Source: Actinomycetota bacterium (GTDB lineage: Bacteria > Actinomycetota > Actinomycetes > Streptosporangiales > Streptosporangiaceae). Taken from it: a stretch of DNA of 13,386 nt. The notes below the pieces were generated by a model. It ran no database searches and was not told where the DNA came from. It saw only the letters and a list, made by a program, of their open reading frames with translations. Below, one piece after another: positions 1 through 6,727 of this stretch. Both the position numbers and the translations under genes were made by a program. Location: the NCBI GenBank assembly GCA_003242605.1, contig QGUZ01000125.1:1-13386 (forward strand). Reading direction: 5' to 3'. Positions within the stretch are counted from its first letter, which is position 1. Each line of letters opens with the position of its first letter.

Positions 1-75
1 ATTAATAAAAGCGGCGGGGGTGGGGCACGTGCCGGGGGGGGGGCCCGGGTCGGGCCCGTGCCCCCCAGGGGGAAG
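1..75. other. Low-complexity, possibly unreliable sequence at window edge
   Basis: An AT-rich start (ATTAATAAAAG) runs straight into G-rich sequence with an uninterrupted run of ten G at 34-43. The arms GGGGCACG (22-29) and CGTGCCCC (57-64) are inverted repeats. Neither the AT-rich tip nor the homopolymer resembles the coding sequence on the other side of position 75. This could be an assembly or read-end artefact, or a real hairpin that stopped assembly. Confidence 0.5.
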
Positions 76-567
76 GAGCTCGCCCCGCCAGCGCGCCCGC
101 CCGTCGCGGGGGGTCTCGGGGGCGGGGGCGGTGCCGTTCCCGCCGGTCTTGACCCGTTCGATGGGGGCGAGGTCGCAGCCGAGCTCCACGCTCACCTCGG
201 CGGTGATCGGCCGGGCCGCGGCCGAGGAGATCTCGATGGTCTCGCTCATGCCGCCGGGGGTGACGGTGCGGGTGCGGTCGATGCGGACGGTGGGGTCGAT
301 GGAGTCGCCGTCGAGCCACCGGGGCAGGGAGACGAACCTGGAGCGGGCCGCGCCGTCCACGGCCGCGCTCACCGGTTCGGGCTCCTTGCCGTCCACCAGC
401 AGCCGCGCCAGCGACAGGGCGCGCCGGTCGGCGTGGAACAGGCCCTGGGCCCCGATGTGCCGGATCTGGCCGTCGGCGCCGCTGAGGGCGGTCGTGGGGG
501 CGGCGATCGTGCTCACCAGGTCGTGCAGCAGGGGTTGCCGGGAGGGTGGGTCGGCCTGGCCGGGCAT
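1..567 (-). CDS. Glycogen-debranching-enzyme-like protein, N-terminal part (partial, cut by window start)
   Basis: The frame starts at ATG 567 and stays open to position 1, giving 189 codons of an incomplete gene. Residues about 26-50 contain GADGQIRHIGAQGLFHADRR, the signature of the N-terminal bis domain of bacterial amylo-alpha-1,6-glucosidase-like proteins (GDE_N_bis family). A beta-rich stretch with VELGCDLAPIERVKTG follows near residues 127-142, also typical of that domain. Full members are usually 650-720 residues and carry a C-terminal (alpha/alpha)6 glycosidase-like domain, which would lie outside the window. The role is probably cytoplasmic processing of an alpha-glucan or oligosaccharide; substrate unknown. 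An AGGAG sequence lies about 12 bases upstream of the ATG. The gene is divergent from the sugar-transport operon and shares its control region. The last 20 or so codons (about positions 1-65) are proline-rich and unlike the family; see the findings. Confidence 0.8.
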   Translation of the reverse strand, partial: MPGQADPPSRQPLLHDLVSTIAAPTTALSGADGQIRHIGAQGLFHADRRALSLARLLVDGKEPEPVSAAVDGAARSRFVSLPRWLDGDSIDPTVRIDRTRTVTPGGMSETIEISSAAARPITAEVSVELGCDLAPIERVKTGGNGTAPAPETPRDGRARWRGELLPPGGHGPDPGPPPGTCPTPAAFIN

Positions 568-644
568 GGGAACGCGGGTCTCCTGATGATCTAGGGGGTT
601 CGCTGTAGGGCTTTGTGCTTCAGAGGGTCTGAGGAAACCAGGGC

Positions 645-673
645 TTGACAGAACGCGCTCAAAGGTGCACAGT
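645..673 (+). promoter_or_regulatory. Candidate promoter of the sugar-transport operon
   Basis: TTGACA at 645-650 is a perfect -35 box. After a 17-base spacer, CACAGT at 668-673 is a weak -10 (second A and final T match). Transcription would start near 680, just before the two operators at 693-734 and about 70 bases upstream of the repressor gene. The -35 match is strong for this GC-rich DNA; the -10 is the weak part of the call. Confidence 0.5.
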
Positions 674-692
674 CCTGACATCCCTCCGTAAT

Positions 693-704
693 TTGAACGA
701 TCAA
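693..704. promoter_or_regulatory. LacI-family operator, upstream copy
   Basis: TTGAACGATCAA is a near-palindrome (5 of 6 symmetric pairs) with the central CG step common in LacI-family operators. It is the exact inverted copy of the site at 723-734. It lies just downstream of the candidate promoter, where a bound repressor would block initiation or early elongation. The likely ligand protein is the LacI-type regulator encoded at 753-1784. Confidence 0.7.
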
Positions 705-722
705 ATCATGCCGTACCGCAGT

Positions 723-734
723 TTGATCGTTCAA
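723..734. promoter_or_regulatory. LacI-family operator, downstream copy
   Basis: TTGATCGTTCAA is the reverse complement of the site at 693-704, so the two sites carry the same 12-bp word in opposite orientation. The start-to-start distance is exactly 30 bp, close to three helical turns, which puts both sites on nearly the same face of the DNA. The site ends 18 bases before the start codon of the repressor gene. Confidence 0.7.
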
Positions 735-752
735 CTTCTCAAGAAGGCGTAA

Positions 753-1784
753 ATGGCGAAGAAGGTGACGATAGCCACGGTCGCCAAGTACGCCGGTGTG
801 TCCCGGCAGACCGTGTCGAACGTCCTCAACTCCCCCGAGGTCGTGCGCGAGGAGACCCGCCGCAAGGTCTACGAGGCGGTGGAGGCCCTCGGCTATCGCG
901 TCAGCCAGGCCGCCCGGCAGATGCGCACCGGCCGGTCCCGGCTCATCGCCACCCGCATCGAGTCCACCGGCGACGGCATCAACGGGTCGGTGCTCGACCG
1001 CTTCCTGCACGCGCTCACCGAGAGCGCGGCGCAGAACGGCTACCGGGTGCTGCTCTACACCGCCGCCGACGACGATGCGGAGATCGCCACTTACGAGGAC
1101 CTGCTCGGCACGTACAAGCCGGACGCCTTCGTGCTGGCCAGCACCCACCACCGGGACACCCGGACCACGTGGCTGGCCGAGCGGAGGCTGCCGTTCGTGA
1201 CGTTCGGCCGCCCATGGGACGCGCCCGACCGCCACCTGTGGGTGGACGTGGACGGCGCGGCCGGCACCGAGGCCGCGACCCGGCATCTGCTGGAGGCCGG
1301 CCACGAGCGGATCGGCTTTCTCGGCTGGCCCGCGGGCTCCGGCGTCGGCGACGACCGGCGCCAGGGCTGGCTGCGGGCGATGGCCGCCGCCGGGCAGGAC
1401 CCGACCGGTCTCGACCACGCCTGCCCGGACGAGGTGCCCGCGGCGGAGGCCGTGGTCGGCGAGCTGCTGGGCCGCGATCCGGTCCCGACCGCACTGGTCT
1501 GCGCCAGCGACTCGCTCGCCCTCGGCGCGCTGCAGGCCTCCCGCGCCCTCGGCCGCCCCCTCGCGGTGACCGGTTTCGACGACACGCCCGTCGCCCGGGC
1601 GATCGGCCTGACCAGCGTCAGCCAGCCGCTGGAGGAGGCGGCGGCCCGCTGCGTCCGGCTGCTCACCCGGCTGCTGGACGGCGAGGCGGAGGCGAAGGAG
1701 TCCGTGCTGCTCCGGCCTTCCCTGGTCGTCCGTGACACGACGTACCCCCCATCGGAACAGTCAAGATCAGGACATTCGCCATGA
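753..1784 (+). CDS. LacI-family transcriptional repressor of the sugar operon
   Basis: This 343-residue protein has the full LacI/GalR architecture. Residues about 5-50 are the helix-turn-helix and hinge region (TIATVAKYAGVSRQTVSNVLN, then EALGYRVSQAARQMRTGRS). Residues about 62-335 are a periplasmic-binding-protein-like sensor domain with FLGW, ALVCASDSLALGAL and VTGFDDTPVARA motifs. The start at ATG 753 places the HTH at the very N-terminus as the family requires, with AAGAAGG five bases upstream. Its stop overlaps the start of the binding-protein gene (ATGA, 1781-1784), so the two are probably translationally coupled. It likely binds the paired operators at 693-704 and 723-734 and releases them when a sugar ligand binds. 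That makes it an autoregulated first gene of the operon. The ligand cannot be read from sequence. Confidence 0.93.
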   Translation: MAKKVTIATVAKYAGVSRQTVSNVLNSPEVVREETRRKVYEAVEALGYRVSQAARQMRTGRSRLIATRIESTGDGINGSVLDRFLHALTESAAQNGYRVLLYTAADDDAEIATYEDLLGTYKPDAFVLASTHHRDTRTTWLAERRLPFVTFGRPWDAPDRHLWVDVDGAAGTEAATRHLLEAGHERIGFLGWPAGSGVGDDRRQGWLRAMAAAGQDPTGLDHACPDEVPAAEAVVGELLGRDPVPTALVCASDSLALGALQASRALGRPLAVTGFDDTPVARAIGLTSVSQPLEEAAARCVRLLTRLLDGEAEAKESVLLRPSLVVRDTTYPPSEQSRSGHSP

Positions 1785-3022
1785 CACGGAAGACCACCAC
1801 AGCCCTGGCAGCCGCCGCGGCGGCCTGCGCCCTCCTCGCCGCCGGTTGCGGCAGTGGCTTCGAGGACAACACCGCGAGCACACCCCAGAGCAGCGGTCCC
1901 GCCAAGCTGCAGATCATGATCGGCTCGTCCGGTGAGGCCGAGACCAAGGCGGTCCAGGAGGCCGCCGAGAAGTGGGCGCAGGCCACTGGCAACTCGGCCA
2001 CGGTCGTCCCCGCCCAGGACATGGCCCAGCAGCTCGGCCAGGCGTTCGCCGGCGACTCGCCCCCGGACGTGTTCTACGTCGAGGCGGGCCGGTTCGCCGA
2101 CTACGCCAGCGTCGGCGCGCTCGAGCCGTACGCGAGCAAGATCTCCGACCCGGAGGGCTTCTACGACAGCCTGCGCGCCACGTTCACCTACAACGGCACC
2201 TACTACTGCGTGCCGAAGGACTTCTCCACGCTCGGCCTGGTGATCAACGACGAGCTGTGGAAGAAGGCCGGGCTCTCCGAGAGCGACGTGCCCACCACCT
2301 GGGAGGAGCTGACCTCGGTCAGCAAGAAGCTCAAGGACGCCGGGATCACGCCGCTCGTGATCGGTGACACCCGCGACCGCCTCGGCGCCTTCATGAAGCA
2401 GGCGGGCGGCTGGATCATCAGCCAGGACGGCAAGCAGGCCACCGCCGACAGCCAGGAGAACCTCCAGGCCCTCCAGTACGTCCAGGGCCTGCTCAAGGAC
2501 GGCCTGGCCGTCTACCCGTCCGCGGTCGACGCGGGCTGGGGCGGCGAGGCGTTCGGCAAGGGCAAGGCCGCCATGACGATCGAGGGCAACTGGATCAAGG
2601 GCGCCATGAAGGCCGACTACCCGGACGTGAAGTACAGCGTGCACGAGCTGCCGGCCGGGCCCGCGGGCAAGGGCACGCTGTCCTTCACCCAGTGCTGGGG
2701 CATCGCCGCCAAGAGCAAGTACAAGGAGCAGGCGATCAGCTTCGTCGAGGCGATGACCACGGTCGACCAGCAGATGGCCTTCGCCCGGGCGTTCGGCGTC
2801 ATGCCGTCCCGCAAGGCGGCCGGTGAGGCCTACGTCAAGGAGTTCCCCGAGGACGCGGCGTTCGTCAAGGGCGCCGAGTACGCCCAGGGCCCGGTGAACG
2901 CTCCGAAGATGGAGAGCGTCCTGGCCGACTTCGACACCTCGCTGCAGAAGCTGAAGGACGGGGATCCGAAGCAGATCCTCGCCCGCCTGCAGGAGAACAC
3001 CCAGTCGGCCCTGGGTGGCTGA
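1781..3022 (+). CDS. Extracellular sugar-binding lipoprotein of an ABC importer
   Basis: This 413-residue protein starts with a short basic n-region (MTRK), an Ala-rich hydrophobic core and the lipobox LAAGC, with the lipidated cysteine at residue 23. It should therefore be anchored on the outer face of the membrane. The rest matches family 1 solute-binding proteins (SBP_bac_1, MalE/UgpB type): an early PPDVFYVEAG block, YYCVPKDFSTLGLVINDELW in the hinge region, TTWEELTSVSKKL, then GKAAMTIEGNW and FGVMPSRKAA in the C-terminal lobe. The start overlaps the end of the repressor gene; AGGA lies about eight bases before it. It delivers substrate to the two permeases immediately downstream. An oligosaccharide such as a maltodextrin fits the divergent debranching-like gene, but substrate is an inference. 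Confidence 0.93.
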   Translation: MTRKTTTALAAAAAACALLAAGCGSGFEDNTASTPQSSGPAKLQIMIGSSGEAETKAVQEAAEKWAQATGNSATVVPAQDMAQQLGQAFAGDSPPDVFYVEAGRFADYASVGALEPYASKISDPEGFYDSLRATFTYNGTYYCVPKDFSTLGLVINDELWKKAGLSESDVPTTWEELTSVSKKLKDAGITPLVIGDTRDRLGAFMKQAGGWIISQDGKQATADSQENLQALQYVQGLLKDGLAVYPSAVDAGWGGEAFGKGKAAMTIEGNWIKGAMKADYPDVKYSVHELPAGPAGKGTLSFTQCWGIAAKSKYKEQAISFVEAMTTVDQQMAFARAFGVMPSRKAAGEAYVKEFPEDAAFVKGAEYAQGPVNAPKMESVLADFDTSLQKLKDGDPKQILARLQENTQSALGG

Positions 3023-3025
3023 GCC

Positions 3026-4123
3026 ATGGCCGACGCGACGCTCACCCGCGGGCGCCTCTCCGGCGCCCGCGGCGCCGCGCGGCGCGGCGGGCGCAGGCGG
3101 TCCGTCAGGGACGCGGAGAACGTCGCGGGCTGGCTCTTCGTCGCCCCGGCGCTGATCATCATCGGGCTGTTCGTGCTGCTGCCCATCCTCATGGCGCTGT
3201 GGGTGAGCATCACCGCCTGGAACGGCCAGGGCAGCCCGTTCACCTCCTCGGTCGAGGTCGTCGGGCTGGAGAACTACACCCGGCTGTTCACCGAGCCCGG
3301 GCTGGCCCGCGAGGACTTCATGACCAGCCTGCGGAACAACATCTACTACGTGATCACGGTCGTTCCGCTGCAGACCGCCCTGGCGCTCGGCCTGGCGATG
3401 ATCGTGAACGCGCGGCTGCTGAAGGGCAAGACGTTCTTCCGCACCGCGTTCTACTTCCCCTCGGTGACCAGCTCGGTCGCGATCAGCGTGGTGTTCCTGT
3501 TCATCTTCGCGAACACCGGCGTGATCAACCAGCTGCTGGGGATGTTCGGCGTGCAGGGCCCCGCGTGGTTCTCCGACTCGCGCGGCGTGCTGCACCTGCT
3601 GCTGAGCGGCCTCGGCATCGCCGACATCGACAACCCGCCGGCCGCGCTGACCGAGGGCGGCCCGTTCGGCCTGTCGTGGTGGGAGTGGCTGTCCGGGCCG
3701 AGCGTGGCGATGTGCTCGATCATCGCGCTGGTCGTGTGGACCACGTCCGGCACGTTCATGCTCATGTTCCTCGCGGCGCTGCAGAACGTGCCGGTCTCGC
3801 TGGAGGAGGCGGCGATGCTCGACGGCGCCAACCGCTGGCAGCGGTTCAAGAACGTGACCCTGCCCGCGCTGCGGCCCACGCTCTTCCTCGTGCTGACCCT
3901 GGGCCTGATCGGCACCTGGCAGGTCTTCGACCAGATCTACGTGATGAGCCAGGGCAACCCGGCCAAGACCACGCTGACGCCCGCCTACCTCTCCTACCGC
4001 ACCGCCTTCCGCGACTTCGACTACGGGTCGGGGGCGGCGATCTCGTTCGTGCTCTTCCTGATCATCGTGGTGTTCACGCTGCTGCAGCGGCTGCTGCTGC
4101 GTGAGCGCGGAGGGAGGTCGTGA
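3026..4123 (+). CDS. Sugar ABC transporter permease, MalF/UgpA type
   Basis: This 365-residue integral membrane protein has a first membrane segment at residues about 34-60 (WLFVAPALIIIGLFVLLPIL), several more helices, and the EAA loop at about 260-281 (EEAAMLDGA, ending NVTLP) that docks the ATPase. It is longer than the usual 290-320 residues for two reasons. There is an Arg-rich cytoplasmic N-terminal tail of about 30 residues. There is also an extra segment at about 183-228 between the membrane helices before the EAA loop, containing a GLSWWEWLSGPS stretch. The ATG follows the binding-protein stop by three bases, with GGGTGG at 3013-3018 as a modest ribosome site, so coupling is likely. 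It forms a heterodimeric channel with the next gene product. Confidence 0.93.
   Translation: MADATLTRGRLSGARGAARRGGRRRSVRDAENVAGWLFVAPALIIIGLFVLLPILMALWVSITAWNGQGSPFTSSVEVVGLENYTRLFTEPGLAREDFMTSLRNNIYYVITVVPLQTALALGLAMIVNARLLKGKTFFRTAFYFPSVTSSVAISVVFLFIFANTGVINQLLGMFGVQGPAWFSDSRGVLHLLLSGLGIADIDNPPAALTEGGPFGLSWWEWLSGPSVAMCSIIALVVWTTSGTFMLMFLAALQNVPVSLEEAAMLDGANRWQRFKNVTLPALRPTLFLVLTLGLIGTWQVFDQIYVMSQGNPAKTTLTPAYLSYRTAFRDFDYGSGAAISFVLFLIIVVFTLLQRLLLRERGGRS
4109..4117 (+). promoter_or_regulatory. Ribosome binding site that decides the start of the second permease
   Basis: GGAGGGAGG lies seven bases before GTG 4125, which itself follows the stop of the first permease (4121-4123) by one base. The upstream in-frame GTG at 4101 has no Shine-Dalgarno sequence and lies in front of this site, so 4125 is preferred. 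Confidence 0.75.
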
Positions 4124-4124
4124 G

Positions 4125-4997
4125 GTGGCCGGGACTCACGTGAGAGCCGTCCGGCGGCGGGGCGAGGTCCGGACGATCGCCGGCACCTTCGCCGGGTACG
4201 CCGTGCTCGTCTTCTTCTCGCTGATCTTCATCTACCCGTTCGTGGTCCAGGTCGCGAACTCGTTCAAGACCGAGCCGGAGGCCGCGGCCAACCCGATCTC
4301 GCCCATCCCGGCCGAGCCGACCCTGGACGCGTACGAGAAGATCTTCTGGGCGACCGACCTGCCGACCTGGCTGGGCAACTCGGTCCTGGTCACGGTGCTG
4401 GTCACCCTGGGCCGGATCTTCTTCGACTCGCTCGCCGGCTACGCGCTCGCCCGGCTGCGCTTCCGCGGCCGGGGGGCGGTGTTCGCCACGATCATCGCGG
4501 TGATGGCGGTGCCCGGCGTGGTGCTGCTCATCCCGAAGTTCCTGGTGCTGAACCAGTTCGGCATCTACAACTCGTACACCGCGCTGATCGTGCCGCTGCT
4601 GGCGGACGCGGCGGGCGTGTTCATCATGAAGCAGTTCTTCGAGTCGATCCCGCCCAGCGTGGAGGAGGCGGCGCGCATCGACGGCGCGGGCACGTTCCGC
4701 ATCTTCTGGTCGGTGGTGCTGCCGATGGCCCGTCCCGCGCTGATCACCCTGACCATCCTCTCGTTCCAGGGCTCGTGGAACGAGCTGCCGCACACCCTGG
4801 TCGCGGTACAGGACCCCGACCTGTACACGCTGCCGCGCGGCATCGCCGACCTCGTCACCGGCTCGCTCGGGGTCGGCACGCAGTACCCGCTCAAGCTCGG
4901 CGCCGCCCTGCTCGCCACGATCCCGGTGGCGATCATCTTCGTGATCTTCCAGCGGTACTTCGTGCGCGGCGCGAACGAGGGCGTGGACAAGGGCTGA
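4125..4997 (+). CDS. Sugar ABC transporter permease, MalG/UgpE type
   Basis: This 290-residue protein is the second membrane subunit of the importer. It opens with a membrane helix (YAVLVFFSLIFIYPFVVQVANS), has AGYALARLRFRGR in the loop after the second or third helix, and carries the EAA loop at residues about 180-200 (EEAARIDGA, ending SVVLP). The last helix ends in IIFVIFQRYFVRGANEG, the standard MalG-type C-terminus. I chose GTG 4125 over the longer GTG 4101 because of the strong GGAGGGAGG at 4109-4117. No ATP-binding subunit gene follows. The operon ends at the hairpin 20 bases downstream, so the energising ATPase must be encoded elsewhere, as with the shared MsiK ATPase of Streptomyces. 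Confidence 0.93.
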   Translation: MAGTHVRAVRRRGEVRTIAGTFAGYAVLVFFSLIFIYPFVVQVANSFKTEPEAAANPISPIPAEPTLDAYEKIFWATDLPTWLGNSVLVTVLVTLGRIFFDSLAGYALARLRFRGRGAVFATIIAVMAVPGVVLLIPKFLVLNQFGIYNSYTALIVPLLADAAGVFIMKQFFESIPPSVEEAARIDGAGTFRIFWSVVLPMARPALITLTILSFQGSWNELPHTLVAVQDPDLYTLPRGIADLVTGSLGVGTQYPLKLGAALLATIPVAIIFVIFQRYFVRGANEGVDKG

Positions 4998-5017
4998 GCA
5001 CCCTCCGGTCCACGGAG

Positions 5018-5053
5018 AAGGCCCGCCGGCCGGGTACCGGCCGGCGGGCCTTT
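5018..5053. terminator. Bidirectional intrinsic terminator
   Basis: A perfect 16-bp stem (arms 5018-5033 and 5037-5052) closes a GTA loop and ends in TTT on the plus strand. It lies 20 bases after the permease stop and 21 bases from the stop of the convergent minus-strand lipoprotein gene, so it can serve both. The T-tract is short, as usual in high-GC actinobacteria. Confidence 0.9.
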
Positions 5054-5073
5054 GCCGAGCACGCGCCGAGACA

Positions 5074-5577
5074 CTAGGCGCAGGCGGTGATGAGGTTCCG
5101 GGTCTGCTCGCTGATCTGCTTGGTGGCCTCGGTCATCGCGTTCGCCGAGGCGGTGAGGTCGGAGGTGTCGATCTTGAGGGAGCCCCACGAGCGGGCCATC
5201 GCGGCGAGCGTGGTCTTCAGCTCGCCGTCGGCCTGATCCGACAGCTCCTTCAGCTCCGCGCTCAGGTCCTCCGCGGCCTTGTTGAACACCGAGTGGTCGC
5301 CCACCGCCGACGCCGCCCGGTCGCTGAAGCGGGTGAGCGCCTGCCGGGCCTTGTCGCAGATCTCGCCCTTGTCCGCGCCGCCGGACGAGGTGTCCGAACC
5401 GCCGCCGGAGCTGGACTGGGAATCGGTGGTGTCGGTGCCGCCGCCTCCCGTCGCCTGCTCCTGCGCGGCCGAGGCGCGGCCGTCACCGCCGTCAGAGGTC
5501 CCCGCGTCGCAGGCCGCGGTGAGCGAGAGCAGCAACGCCGCTGCGGCGGCCGACAGCAGACGGGTGGGGAGCTTCAT
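5074..5577 (-). CDS. Small secreted lipoprotein of unknown function
   Basis: The 167-residue product starts MKLPTRLLSAAAAALLLS and reaches a lipobox (LTAAC) with the cysteine at residue 23, so it is predicted to be a lipid-anchored surface protein. Residues about 25-70 are a flexible Gly/Ser/Thr/Asp linker. Residues about 72-165 look mostly helical. Two further cysteines (74 and 166) bracket this helical part and could form a disulphide joining its two ends. ATG 5577 is chosen because it yields the signal peptide and has AAGGA about 11 bases upstream. The frame stays open beyond it, to about 6018, but that would overlap the hydrolase gene and bury the signal peptide. I do not recognise the family. 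It is convergent with the transporter operon and downstream of the hydrolase on the same strand. Confidence 0.82.
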   Translation of the reverse strand: MKLPTRLLSAAAAALLLSLTAACDAGTSDGGDGRASAAQEQATGGGGTDTTDSQSSSGGGSDTSSGGADKGEICDKARQALTRFSDRAASAVGDHSVFNKAAEDLSAELKELSDQADGELKTTLAAMARSWGSLKIDTSDLTASANAMTEATKQISEQTRNLITACA

Positions 5578-5615
5578 CTCGGGTGGATTCCTTCCTGGTC
5601 GTCTGAACGGCACCG

Positions 5616-5621
5616 ACCCTA
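5616..5621 (-). promoter_or_regulatory. Possible -10 box of the lipoprotein gene
   Basis: On the minus strand TAGGGT fits the actinobacterial TANNNT -10 pattern and lies about 38 bases upstream of ATG 5577. No convincing -35 box sits 16-18 bases further upstream, so this is tentative. A separate promoter is plausible because a hairpin lies between this gene and the hydrolase gene upstream. Confidence 0.3.
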
Positions 5622-5750
5622 GCGATCGCCACTGACGATTCGCTGGCACCTCGCCTGCGTACCGCTGACACCAGGTTCGGGCCGCCGCGTCACGGCCGCG
5701 AACCCGCGGCGGCGCCCGCTCGCCGCGCCGTGCCGTACCGGACGACCGTT

Positions 5751-5771
5751 CCGGCGGGGCCGTCCCGCCGG
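5751..5771 (-). terminator. Hairpin just after the hydrolase gene
   Basis: CCGGCGGG (5751-5758) and CCCGCCGG (5764-5771) form a perfect 8-bp GC stem with a five-base loop, beginning nine bases after the stop of the minus-strand hydrolase. There is no T-tract. A second, weaker inverted repeat (arms 5681-5689 and 5705-5713) lies further downstream. It probably separates the hydrolase from the lipoprotein transcript. Confidence 0.55.
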
Positions 5772-5779
5772 GGTCGAGG

Positions 5780-6727
5780 TCAGGTGCCGCTGGAGACCTC
5801 GGGGGAGCGGGGGCGGCCCTGGCGCAGGATCGCGCGCCACCGGGCCGGGTCGAACTCCTGGGGCGCGGTGGCGGCGATGAACGACTCGACGGTCTTGGCG
5901 AACCGCTCCGGCTCGTCCTGATGCGGGAAGTGGCCGGAGTCCGCGAAGATCTCCAGTTCGCTGCCGGGCATCGCCCGGTGGGCGGTGTAGGCGTGCTCGA
6001 CCGGGATGACGCGGTCATGGGCGCCCCACAGGATCAGGGTGGGCATCCCGAGGGTGAGGTAGCAGCGGTCGAGCATGGTGATGACCTGGCCGTTGACGTC
6101 GACGCCGGCGCGCAGGGTGCGCAGGAAGGCCGCGCGGGCGGTCGGGCTGGTGAGGGCGTGGTACCGGTCGATCACGTAGTCGAAGTCCCTGCCGAGCCGC
6201 AGGCCGACGCGGAGCAACGGGGCCAGCGCCCGTACGGCCGAGCGGACCGGCGGGGCGGTGAGGAGCGCCAGGCCGGGCTCGGCGAGCGGGGAGCTGGCGA
6301 GGCGCAGCAGCGGGTGGACCTCGCGCCCCACGCCCGCGGAGCCGACGAGCACGAGGCGCTCGCAGCGCTCCGGGAACTGGTAGGCGAACTGCATGGCGAT
6401 GCCGCCGCCGAGCGAGTGCCCCACCACGGTCACCCGGTCGATGTCGAGCACGCTCAGCAGGTCCCGCATGCCGCACGCGTAGGCGGCGACGGCGTAGTCG
6501 GCGCGCGGCTTGTCGGAGGCGCCGTGGCCGAGGAGGTCGGGGGCGATCACGAGGTGGCGTTCGGCGAGCAGGGGGATGACCGGGGCCCAGGTCGCCGAGC
6601 TGTCGCTGAGCCCGTGGATGAGCAGCAGCGGGGGACCGTCGCCCACCATGCGGAAGGCGCGCCGGTATCCGTGCACCTCGCGGAAGTGCAGGGTGTCGTC
6701 GACTTCCACCCGAACAGTATTCGCCAA
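5780..6727 (-). CDS. Alpha/beta hydrolase
   Basis: The 315-residue product is a complete alpha/beta-hydrolase-fold protein. The oxyanion motif is LLLIHG near residues 34-39. The nucleophile elbow is GHSLGG with Ser105. The acid is Asp238 (WGAHDRVIP) and the base is His266 (DSGHFPHQDEP). PDLLGHGASDKP near 63-74 is typical of the family. A helical cap lies at about 140-220. No signal peptide is visible, so it should be cytoplasmic. Substrate cannot be assigned: esterases, C-C bond hydrolases and haloperoxidase-like enzymes share these motifs. The start is uncertain. An in-frame stop lies at 6734-6736, the only start before conserved sequence is TTG 6727, and no Shine-Dalgarno sequence precedes it. 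GTG at 6709 is an alternative that loses six residues. Confidence 0.88.
   Translation of the reverse strand: MANTVRVEVDDTLHFREVHGYRRAFRMVGDGPPLLLIHGLSDSSATWAPVIPLLAERHLVIAPDLLGHGASDKPRADYAVAAYACGMRDLLSVLDIDRVTVVGHSLGGGIAMQFAYQFPERCERLVLVGSAGVGREVHPLLRLASSPLAEPGLALLTAPPVRSAVRALAPLLRVGLRLGRDFDYVIDRYHALTSPTARAAFLRTLRAGVDVNGQVITMLDRCYLTLGMPTLILWGAHDRVIPVEHAYTAHRAMPGSELEIFADSGHFPHQDEPERFAKTVESFIAATAPQEFDPARWRAILRQGRPRSPEVSSGT

Noticed and set aside
20..594. Plus-strand frames over the debranching-like gene
   Set aside because: The minus-strand frame carries a recognisable GDE_N_bis motif; the plus-strand products have none.
1091..3595. An 834-codon open frame on the minus strand opposite the sugar operon
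   Set aside because: It is the antisense shadow of high-GC genes: Arg/Gly/Val/His-rich without any domain, while the plus strand encodes clear LacI, binding-protein and permease families.
4101..4124. GTG 4101 as start of the second permease
   Set aside because: It has no ribosome site, whereas GTG 4125 has GGAGGGAGG at ideal spacing.
5578..6018. Upstream extension of the lipoprotein frame to 6018
   Set aside because: It overlaps the hydrolase gene, is Arg/Pro-rich, and would bury the signal peptide and lipobox that begin at ATG 5577.
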